Shown here in pieces: positions 1 to 5,025 of a DNA stretch of 5,025 nucleotides. Both the position numbers and the translations under genes were made by a program. How positions within the stretch are numbered: the stretch's first letter is position 1; the number at the start of each line of letters is the position of its first letter. The stretch is taken from positions 1 through 5,025 of the forward strand of contig DAFQ01000022.1 in the NCBI GenBank assembly GCA_002497985.1. The letters are read 5' to 3'. The notes beneath the pieces were generated by a model. That model saw only the letters and a list, made by a program, of their open reading frames with translations. It made no database searches and was not told the DNA's origin. This stretch comes from Euryarchaeota archaeon UBA4. Lineage in GTDB: Archaea > Thermoplasmatota > Poseidoniia > Poseidoniales > Thalassarchaeaceae.

Positions 1-522
1 GCTAGCACTAGGAAGGTAGACTGGGGTTTGCTAGACAAATGGGCAGTTCACGTTGGGGGTGGTCTTACTCACAGGCTCAGTAGAGCTGATGCGTTGATGA
101 TAAAGGACAGCGAGGTTTTGGCTGAATCCAATGCAGGGGAGAGCGAGGAGGGGGCTCTTAGCAGGTTGGTGTCCTCAATAGATATGGAAAGGGAGGCTGG
201 GTTCACAGTGGTAGAGGTTAGATCGGTAGAGCAGGCAATCACTGCTGCCTCCATTTGGGATTCAGTACAAAGGGAAAGAGGCGGTTGTGAGAGACTGGTG
301 CTACTCTTGGACAACATGGGCCCTGAGATGTCCAATGAAGCCTCAAACTCACTAGAGGGTGCCGGGCTTCGCTCTTGGTGCATACTGGAGGGTTCAGGAG
401 GAGTCACACTAGACTCACTCGAGGAATGGACAAAAAGCGGTGTTGACCTTGTTTCTTCCAGTTCTCTGAACAGGGGGGTTCCCCCTCTTGACATGTCTAT
501 GAAATTCGAGGGGGGCTATTGA
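1..522 (+). CDS. nadC: Quinolinate phosphoribosyltransferase (nicotinate-nucleotide pyrophosphorylase), 5' truncated by window edge
   Basis: This cytoplasmic enzyme of de novo NAD synthesis joins quinolinate and PRPP to give nicotinate mononucleotide, CO2 and PPi. The frame is open from base 1, so the true start lies upstream; 173 codons are visible of a protein usually near 280 residues, covering most of the C-terminal barrel domain. Visible NadC landmarks, numbered from base 1, are T-R-K (3-5, the family's Arg-Lys pair), DKWAVHVGGGLTHR (12-25, matching the EKYAVxxGGGxxHR block with its His-Arg), I-K-D (34-36), V-V-E-V (the second Glu of the usual E-V-E is kept), L-L-D-N-M (the phosphoribose-binding Asp), E-G-S-G-G-V (matching EASGGI), S-G-V-D and a C-terminal L-D-M-S. 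Oddities: TRKTTPG is replaced by TRKVDWG, and IKDNH by IKDSE. The stop overlaps the next start by one base, suggesting translational coupling. A ModD-type paralogue is a less likely alternative. Confidence 0.86.
   Translation, partial: ASTRKVDWGLLDKWAVHVGGGLTHRLSRADALMIKDSEVLAESNAGESEEGALSRLVSSIDMEREAGFTVVEVRSVEQAITAASIWDSVQRERGGCERLVLLLDNMGPEMSNEASNSLEGAGLRSWCILEGSGGVTLDSLEEWTKSGVDLVSSSSLNRGVPPLDMSMKFEGGY
508..515 (+). promoter_or_regulatory. Shine-Dalgarno-like site for the phosphopantoate ligase gene
   Basis: A purine run GAGGGGGG ends six bases before the ATG at 522, inside the last codons of nadC. This spacing favours ATG 522 over the in-frame TTG at 519 and fits translation coupled to nadC termination. 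Confidence 0.6.
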
Positions 523-1307
523 TGGCGGATATACCGGACAGTCATCCCCGCAAGGCTTCGCTACTGGCCAGGCAGAGCATGACTGAGGCGGCGGCACGAG
601 GTTTGCTGGCAGATTCTGCAATGATAGCGCATGGCCGCGGTGAGGCTTTCGACTACCTCCTAGGGGAGAGGACCATTGACTCTGCTGCCTCGGCCATCTC
701 AGAGGCTGCTTCCAGGCTTAGAAATGCGAAAAGGCCCGTGATTTCAGTTAATGGCAATACCGTGGTACTGGCAGGAAAAGACCTGGTTCGCTTGGCTGCT
801 ATTATCGAGTGCCCGATAGAGGTCAATCTATACTATAGAACCAGTGAGAGAGTTAGCGGGCTTCTTTCTCTTCTTCATGAGCATAGAGAAGCAGTTTCCT
901 CGGGCCCGCCCCCTGAAGGCTGGTTAGGGGATTGGAAGAAAGGGGTGCTATCTGTAGATATTCTGGGGGCCGATGCAGATGACAGGATTCCTGGTCTGGA
1001 AGGGCCTCGTTCGCTATGCTGTGCAAATGGGATAGGTGGTGCGGACGTCATCCTCGTCCCCCTCGAGGATGGGGATCGCTGTGAGGCACTTGTCGACCTT
1101 GGGAAGCAAGTCCTTGTTATCGACCTGAATCCACTATCAAGAACCGCTAGGAAAGCAACGGTGACAATTGTGGATGAGGTCTCTAGGGCCGCATCGGGAT
1201 TGGTGGTTGGTGCGTTGGCCGAAGGAGATCCTACCGAATGGGACAATGAAGAGTGCCTGAAAGACGCGTTGAGTGCCATGATGGCTAATCAGCTGAACGC
1301 ATTCTAG
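522..1307 (+). CDS. 4-phosphopantoate--beta-alanine ligase (archaeal phosphopantothenate synthetase)
   Basis: The enzyme condenses 4-phosphopantoate with beta-alanine using ATP (to AMP and PPi) to give 4'-phosphopantothenate. It follows pantoate kinase in the archaeal coenzyme A pathway and replaces bacterial PanC/PanK. The 261-residue product is close to the usual family length (about 260). Family blocks seen in order: IPDSHPR (4-10), HGRGEAFDYLLGE (37-49), RPVISVNGN (71-79), I-E-V-N-L-Y-Y-R-T (99-107), DRIPGLE (154-160), VPLEDGDR (179-186), IDLNPLSRTAR (200-210) and IVDEVSRA (216-223). The stretch at about 118-148, carrying G-P-P-P-E-G-W-L-G-D-W, is longer than I recall for characterised relatives and looks like a lineage insertion. 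ATG 522 is chosen because a purine-rich ribosome site lies six bases upstream and it overlaps the nadC stop as TGATG; TTG 519 would add one residue. The stop interlocks with that of the convergent dehydrogenase gene. Confidence 0.93.
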   Translation: MADIPDSHPRKASLLARQSMTEAAARGLLADSAMIAHGRGEAFDYLLGERTIDSAASAISEAASRLRNAKRPVISVNGNTVVLAGKDLVRLAAIIECPIEVNLYYRTSERVSGLLSLLHEHREAVSSGPPPEGWLGDWKKGVLSVDILGADADDRIPGLEGPRSLCCANGIGGADVILVPLEDGDRCEALVDLGKQVLVIDLNPLSRTARKATVTIVDEVSRAASGLVVGALAEGDPTEWDNEECLKDALSAMMANQLNAF

Positions 1308-2518
1308 TCATATTGCTCTCTGAGCAAATCAGCGCATCTGGCCGCTATTGCCTGACCCACCTCTGTAGTGGACGCCTCTCCGCCGAGATCGTATGTGACT
1401 ACGCCCCCCTCGGCAAGGTGTTGCGAAATTGCGGTCTCGAGTATGTCCGCGCAAAGAGTGGCGTTGTCGTCGCTGTGCCTCGATCCAAGGTGGTCCATCA
1501 TCAGCTGTACTGAGGATATTGCTGCAATCGGGTTGACCTTGTCCTTCCCAGCATACTTTGGGGCTGAGCCGTGAACTGGTTCGAAGAGCATGTGGTTATC
1601 TCCTATGTTGGCACTTGCCGCCATGCCCATACCACCCTGCAAGACCGAAGCCAAGTCGGTAGCTATGTCGCCGAACATATTCGGAAGGACCACCACATCA
1701 AGATCCTCGGGATCCCTGACGAGCCACATTGTGAATGCATCAATGAACGCCTCACTAGTCTCAATGCCTGGATATTCTTGGGAAATTTCTCTGAACACCT
1801 TGCGGAAGAGCCTGCAACCTCTCGACACGTTGCTCTTGTCGACGCACGTAATCTTCTGACCTATTCCCATACGGTCCTCTCTTTTCTTTGCAAGGTCAAA
1901 GGAAAAGCGGATTACCCTTTCACTTCCATTCCTAGAGATTGGGCGTGGGTCCCATTCTACCTCTCCCTCTAGCCCGGGGAATTTCTCGATGACTATGGGT
2001 TCGTCTTTCTCGCCCCCCTTTGCTGCTTGGGCAGACCTTCTGAGGAGGGAGTGGTAGAGTCCCTCGGTGTTTTCTCTGATTAGGACCATGTCTACTAGGT
2101 CTGGCTCCCAAATGTCGGTGAATAGCCCATGGACCTTGTGCTGAACTCCTTCGTAGAGTTTGACCGGCCTCACGTTTGCGTATAGATCGAGTCCGGAACG
2201 CAGCCCCAGGATGCACTGCCCTCCTGCGTTGTCCCCATTTGGGAGTTTGGCATCGGGCCAGCCGATGGCGCCCAGTAGGATTGCATCTGAGTGGTCCCTG
2301 CAATGCTCGAAAGAGCCTTCTGGCCATTCCAATCCAGTTTCCAAGTAGTACTCTCCGCCACATGGAATTTCTGTGATGTTGAATGACAATGGGCTAAGTT
2401 CCTCGAAAACATCCATGACTCTCCTAGCCTCTCGGATGACCTCCTTGCCAGTGCCGTCACCAGGCAATACAGCCACTCTGTACTCCGACATCGTACTGTG
2501 CACGTGCTTTTCATTCAT
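1304..2518 (-). CDS. Isopropylmalate/isocitrate dehydrogenase family protein, probably 3-isopropylmalate dehydrogenase
   Basis: An NAD(P)- and metal-dependent beta-decarboxylating dehydrogenase, 404 residues from ATG 2518. The N-terminus carries the dinucleotide-fold start V-L-P-G-D-G-T-G. Substrate-site residues are R107 (G-L-R-S-G-L-D-L-Y), R117 (A-N-V-R-P) and R148 (R-E-N-T-E-G). Y155 and K228 (V-D-K-S-N-V) are the expected catalytic Tyr/Lys pair, and D260, D284 and D288 the metal-binding aspartates (F-I-D; G-D-I-A-T-D). The substrate helix lacks the S-x-N of isocitrate dehydrogenases and has hydrophobic I103/L104, which favours isopropylmalate (leucine synthesis, LeuB role); a tartrate/malate-type or homoisocitrate-type enzyme is not excluded. 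The cofactor loop HGSAPKYAGKDKVNP resembles NADP-type isocitrate dehydrogenase. Roughly 25 extra residues sit at about 164-190 in the clasp region. ATG 2518 is preferred because GGGGTGA lies four bases upstream; an upstream TTG (2548) or the ATG at 2491 are alternatives. It is transcribed divergently from the right-hand block. Confidence 0.9.
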   Translation of the reverse strand: MNEKHVHSTMSEYRVAVLPGDGTGKEVIREARRVMDVFEELSPLSFNITEIPCGGEYYLETGLEWPEGSFEHCRDHSDAILLGAIGWPDAKLPNGDNAGGQCILGLRSGLDLYANVRPVKLYEGVQHKVHGLFTDIWEPDLVDMVLIRENTEGLYHSLLRRSAQAAKGGEKDEPIVIEKFPGLEGEVEWDPRPISRNGSERVIRFSFDLAKKREDRMGIGQKITCVDKSNVSRGCRLFRKVFREISQEYPGIETSEAFIDAFTMWLVRDPEDLDVVVLPNMFGDIATDLASVLQGGMGMAASANIGDNHMLFEPVHGSAPKYAGKDKVNPIAAISSVQLMMDHLGSRHSDDNATLCADILETAISQHLAEGGVVTYDLGGEASTTEVGQAIAARCADLLREQYD

Positions 2519-2522
2519 CAAT

Positions 2523-2529
2523 TCACCCC
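2523..2529 (-). promoter_or_regulatory. Shine-Dalgarno site for the dehydrogenase gene
   Basis: On the minus strand the sequence GGGGTGA precedes ATG 2518 by four bases. GGTGA is complementary to the conserved 3' end of archaeal 16S rRNA. The in-frame ATG at 2491, nearer to where many homologues start, has no comparable site, so this element decides the start. Confidence 0.6.
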
Positions 2530-2548
2530 AAGGAAACTTTGGATGCAA

Positions 2549-2573
2549 ATAGACGGTATAGTTGATAGACGGT
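2549..2573. repeat. 9-base direct repeat in the divergent promoter region
   Basis: ATAGACGGT occurs at 2549-2557 and again, unchanged, at 2565-2573, a period of 16 bases (about one and a half helical turns). The first copy overlaps the TATA-like core. Position midway between two divergent starts makes a regulator-binding site plausible, but no regulator can be named from the window. Confidence 0.5.
2555..2561. promoter_or_regulatory. TATA-like core between divergent genes
   Basis: GGTATAG on the plus strand (CTATACC on the minus strand) is the clearest TATA-like element in the 74-base intergenic gap. An archaeal start site about 26 bases away would fall near 2584 on the plus strand, giving an almost leaderless mRNA for the gene at 2593, which indeed lacks a ribosome site. 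On the minus strand it would fall near 2532, giving a leader of about 14 bases that still contains the GGGGTGA site. One element may serve both directions, or two weaker ones may overlap here. No clear BRE is seen. Confidence 0.35.
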
Positions 2574-2592
2574 CACCACGAATGACACTGAT

Positions 2593-3207
2593 ATGGAGCG
2601 GGGAACCGAAGATGGTGGGGGGTCTCCACGTATTGATGTCAGGACCCTCCCAGAGTCTGTTGCGACACTATGGGAGACCATGCTCAGACTGGACCCGTCG
2701 TGGGACCTAGCGAAGTGGTTGGACGAACGTGCCAAGGATGAGTTGGGCCTGGTTGAGAGTCACCTAGGCAGGGAGAAATTGCGTGTTGAACAGCGTCTTC
2801 ATCGAATAGAGACCCTCGTCAAGAGGCTTAAGCGACAGAGGGAAGTTCAGGGAACTCGTTTATCGGATCCAAACCAGAAGAATCTTTTCGATGTTTTCGG
2901 TAATGGGAGTAGAGGCTCGAAGGCGGAAGAGGTTGGGTCTGAGTTTGAAGATGAACAGGCGGCCGTTGACTTTGGATCAATGGATGTTGGAGATGATCCC
3001 CTGTTGGCCATTGTTTGTGAGCATGTAATGGGAATTCTGGAGGTCTCCAGATTGGAGGTTTCTGCCCCAGTTCACTTTGATTTGCTAGTCGGGGAACTTA
3101 TTCCACTAGGAGTGAGGGTCGATGATTTGGACGAGGCGATTGCGTGGCTTCTACAGTCTGAAGCAATTGTCGAAATCGAAGAGGACTCCTTTGCCTTAAG
3201 TGAGTGA
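2593..3207 (+). CDS. Protein of unknown function, coiled-coil middle and winged-helix-like C-terminus
   Basis: I do not recognise this 204-residue soluble protein. Residues about 18-50 look helical with several tryptophans. Residues about 52-86 form a strongly charged, basic helix (R-L-H-R-I-E-T-L-V-K-R-L-K-R-Q-R) likely to be a coiled coil or nucleic-acid contact. Residues about 88-135 are a polar, acidic linker expected to be flexible, containing QKNLFDVF (95-102), which resembles a PCNA-interacting peptide. Residues about 135-204 alternate helices and a short beta hairpin (a helix from D135, F-D-L-L-V-G-E-L, D-E-A-I-A-W-L-L, then I-V-E-I-E-E-D-S-F-A-L) in the order of a winged helix. There is no signal peptide or membrane segment. 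ATG 2593 has no ribosome site but sits about 35 bases from a TATA-like core, fitting leaderless translation. It lies 67 bases before the methyltransferase-like gene on the same strand, so a partner role in that system is inferred, not shown. Confidence 0.75.
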   Translation: MERGTEDGGGSPRIDVRTLPESVATLWETMLRLDPSWDLAKWLDERAKDELGLVESHLGREKLRVEQRLHRIETLVKRLKRQREVQGTRLSDPNQKNLFDVFGNGSRGSKAEEVGSEFEDEQAAVDFGSMDVGDDPLLAIVCEHVMGILEVSRLEVSAPVHFDLLVGELIPLGVRVDDLDEAIAWLLQSEAIVEIEEDSFALSE

Positions 3208-3274
3208 GTTATTGTTTCCTTACAACTAATACAACCATTCAAAAAAGGAACGTTTGTCGCCCTGTTTGGTCACG

Positions 3275-5025
3275 ATGGTTAGTGATGCTTCGGGCTGGTA
3301 TGCGAGACTGGATCAAGAGTGTCCCGACAGAGTTGAGCAGATTCAATTGTGGTTGGACTCATGGGAGCAGTCAACCAAGTCAAAGGCCCCCATTGCCGCT
3401 TCACTTCCAAGAAGTTGGCCTACCCTCCCAGCTGGGCTTCTATATGACCCTGGGGCGGTCCTAGATAGGCTGCTGTCACGACATGAGGCGGTTTCTGACG
3501 GGCGTTCTCCGAGAGGAGCTTTCTCGACCCCCGGACAGTTGGTCCAGGCAATTATTGCCGATGAGATTGGCCAGGCTGGCAAGAGGCGAAAGGAGGAGGA
3601 GCCAGTCACTCTATCCATGTCTGCAATTCCTCCCGGATTCAGGGATTACGCTGAAAAGTTCAACAATACCGTTTCTGGCTCTAGTAGCGAAGATGAGGAG
3701 GAGGCTTCCTCCTTGACCAAATCTGGGATTCCCCTGCCTTTTGCCGACCCGTCCTGTGGGGCTGGCCTTGTTGCATCTCAAATCATCCGTATACACTCTC
3801 AAAGACTAGATGGTGAGCGTGACTCAGTAAAATGCAATGATACTCTGAAGTTGATTGAGGGGTTACAGCTTCTTGACTCATCTGAAATAGCAATCGAAGC
3901 CTCTCGTAGAAGAATACTCATCACCTTAGGAAGGGCTGGCCTTGTAGATCTCGAGGGGGATGGGCACGAAGGAATGATTGGCAGGGGGGAAGCTGAGATG
4001 ATATTGGAAAGTAACATCAGAGTTGGTGACCCACTTCTTGATGAGTGGCCTTGGAATGAGGCTCCAGAACTGATTATCAGCAGGCCCCCATGGATTCGGA
4101 TAAAGGACCGTTTCAGGGGTCATGAAGATGGCAGCAGACTCAGGAAGGAGTTGTCCGGTAGACTGCGAAATGCAATTGATTCCGAAGGAGAGTTGAGGTT
4201 CTCGGCCCTGAAGGGGAATGTGAATCTCTACCGACTTTTCTTGGAGAGGTCACTGCAGTTGGTTTCTGAAGATGGCAGGGTCAGAATTGTTGTCCCAGAC
4301 TCCCTTTTGAGAGAGAAAAGCAGCATTCCACTTAGGAAGTTGCTCGTGGAGAGGAATGACTGGGTGTCTACTTGGTGTTTCCCCGATCCCCAGCGGGTTT
4401 TCCCCGGAATCTCACAGGGGTTTGCCGTATTGGGAATCACAGTCAATGGAAGCACAGATGTAATGACTAGTTTTGGCCCTCTCGGCCCCAATGAAGTATT
4501 GCCCGAAATAGGGGTCTCGAAGACTTCGCCTTTCCTCGAATTGGAAAGGGGTCCTTGGTCCTCGTGGACCGATGCGACTTGGGCTGTTCCCAGGATGCCC
4601 TCTGATGAGTATGATAGGAGAAGGGTGCTAGACGCGATTGGGAATCTTGCTGACAAGCCCCGCTTATCCGAAGATGGAAACTGGTTATGCCCTGGTTCTG
4701 AATCAATTAGGGTGAGGGTTGGGGAAGTAGATCAGAGCAACTCTTCGAATAACATCAATAATTGGAAGGAAGGGGCAGAGGGGGTGCCTTTTCTCAGGAG
4801 TGCGCACTTCTGCCTAGAGGGTGATGAAGTGGTAATCAGGCACCCTGCTTATGATACAAATATCCCCGATGATGCCATCCAGATGTCACATTCAATGTGG
4901 TCTGGCCCATTAGAGCCCAAGGGATTTGCTCGGATTGCCTGTCAGGCAATTCTCAACTCTGCAAATGAGAGGCGGTTGCGATGGGCTGTGGTTCCTGGTG
5001 ACTGCGTTCTTGGGAATTCTGTGAA
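3275..5025 (+). CDS. Type IIG/Eco57I/PglX-like class I DNA methyltransferase homologue with variant motif IV, 3' truncated by window edge
   Basis: 583 codons are open to the window edge with no stop. Expected activity in this family is AdoMet-dependent N6-adenine methylation of DNA. Motifs in order: motif X F-S-T-P-G-Q-L-V (83-90); AdoMet-binding motif I F-A-D-P-S-C-G-A-G (156-164); the acidic end of strand 2 at D201; motif IV as I-I-S-R-P-P-W (267-273), where Asn, Asp or Ser normally precedes P-P; N-L-Y-R-L-F-L-E-R (317-325); and V-R-I-V-V-P-D-S-L-L (336-345). From about 420 a likely target-recognition region begins, ending in S-A-N-E-R-R-L-R-W-A-V-V-P (562-574), as in large Type IIG/PglX-like enzymes. 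An acidic insertion (about 101-150, with S-S-S-E-D-E-E-E) separates motifs X and I. No PD-(D/E)xK nuclease is seen in the N-terminal 80 residues. ATG 3275 has no strong ribosome site; TTG 3254 behind AAGGAA is an alternative. Co-transcription with the preceding gene is possible across the 67-base gap. Family assignment is firm; catalytic activity is not. Confidence 0.88.
   Translation, partial: MVSDASGWYARLDQECPDRVEQIQLWLDSWEQSTKSKAPIAASLPRSWPTLPAGLLYDPGAVLDRLLSRHEAVSDGRSPRGAFSTPGQLVQAIIADEIGQAGKRRKEEEPVTLSMSAIPPGFRDYAEKFNNTVSGSSSEDEEEASSLTKSGIPLPFADPSCGAGLVASQIIRIHSQRLDGERDSVKCNDTLKLIEGLQLLDSSEIAIEASRRRILITLGRAGLVDLEGDGHEGMIGRGEAEMILESNIRVGDPLLDEWPWNEAPELIISRPPWIRIKDRFRGHEDGSRLRKELSGRLRNAIDSEGELRFSALKGNVNLYRLFLERSLQLVSEDGRVRIVVPDSLLREKSSIPLRKLLVERNDWVSTWCFPDPQRVFPGISQGFAVLGITVNGSTDVMTSFGPLGPNEVLPEIGVSKTSPFLELERGPWSSWTDATWAVPRMPSDEYDRRRVLDAIGNLADKPRLSEDGNWLCPGSESIRVRVGEVDQSNSSNNINNWKEGAEGVPFLRSAHFCLEGDEVVIRHPAYDTNIPDDAIQMSHSMWSGPLEPKGFARIACQAILNSANERRLRWAVVPGDCVLGNSV

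Noticed and set aside
69..494. 141-codon open frame on the minus strand opposite nadC
   Set aside because: It lies wholly within the recognised nadC frame, has serine/proline-rich low-complexity translation and resembles no family; it is a shadow of the coding strand.
875..1279. 134-codon minus-strand frame opposite the phosphopantoate ligase gene
   Set aside because: The plus-strand frame carries every conserved block of the ligase family; the antisense translation shows no domain and is serine-rich.
1313..1327. Hairpin TTGCTC-TCT-GAGCAA just after the ligase stop codon, a possible terminator
   Set aside because: The 6-base stem is short, lies inside the 3' coding end of the dehydrogenase gene, and no T-tract follows on either strand, so chance is the simpler explanation.
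1571..1972. 133-codon plus-strand frame opposite the dehydrogenase gene
   Set aside because: The minus strand encodes conserved catalytic and metal-binding motifs here; the plus-strand product has no recognisable motif.
1932..2363. 143-codon minus-strand frame rich in Arg and Pro
   Set aside because: It is an alternate frame of the dehydrogenase gene, with composition typical of out-of-frame translation.
2543..2550. ATGCAAAT, identical to the eukaryotic octamer element
   Set aside because: Coincidental in an archaeal context; no corresponding factor is known there, and the TATA-like core and direct repeat explain the region better.
3208..3274. Possible promoter or terminator in the 67-base gap before the methylase homologue
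   Set aside because: CTAATAC and an A-run (CAAAAAAGG) are only weakly promoter-like, and there is no hairpin or long T-tract; nothing here is strong enough to annotate.
3204..3716. Two short plus-strand frames (from GTG 3204 and from 3483) that could suggest small genes or a frameshift
   Set aside because: The frame starting at ATG 3275 runs open to the window end and carries all methyltransferase motifs through this stretch, so these are out-of-frame shadows and no frameshift is needed.
4228..4656. 142-codon minus-strand frame opposite the methylase homologue
   Set aside because: It lies opposite the well supported motif V-VII region of the plus-strand protein and has no recognisable content.

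Overview
The window looks like a piece of an archaeal chromosome, with a marine planktonic euryarchaeote (Poseidoniales/Marine Group II-like) as a plausible but unproven host. The strongest taxonomic clue is a 4-phosphopantoate--beta-alanine ligase, the archaeal route to phosphopantothenate, which bacteria replace with PanC and PanK. Short leaders, a GGTGA-type ribosome binding site, TATA-like promoter elements and frequent AGG/AGA arginine codons agree with this. No rRNA, tRNA, CRISPR array or insertion sequence is visible.

Left part (1-1307, + strand): the 3' two thirds of a nadC-like quinolinate phosphoribosyltransferase gene (NAD synthesis) is followed, with a one-base TGATG stop/start overlap, by the 4-phosphopantoate--beta-alanine ligase gene (coenzyme A synthesis). 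The two look like a translationally coupled cofactor operon. Middle part (1304-2518, - strand): a beta-decarboxylating dehydrogenase of the isopropylmalate/isocitrate family converges on the ligase gene, and the two stop codons interlock in one CTAG palindrome.

A 74-base divergent intergenic region (2519-2592) separates the dehydrogenase from the right-hand block. It holds a TATA-like core placed suitably for both genes and a 9-base direct repeat with a 16-base period, which could be an operator.

Right part (2593-5025, + strand): a 204-residue protein of unknown function (basic helical/coiled-coil middle, acidic linker, winged-helix-like C-terminus, possible PCNA-binding peptide) precedes a large class I DNA methyltransferase-like protein resembling Type IIG/Eco57I/PglX enzymes, cut by the window edge. 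Its AdoMet-binding motif is intact, but catalytic motif IV reads R-P-P-W where N/D/S-P-P-Y/F/W is expected. This pair is the most interesting part of the window: it may be a diverged restriction-modification or phage-defence module, or a methylase-fold protein with altered chemistry. The genes that would decide this lie beyond the right edge.
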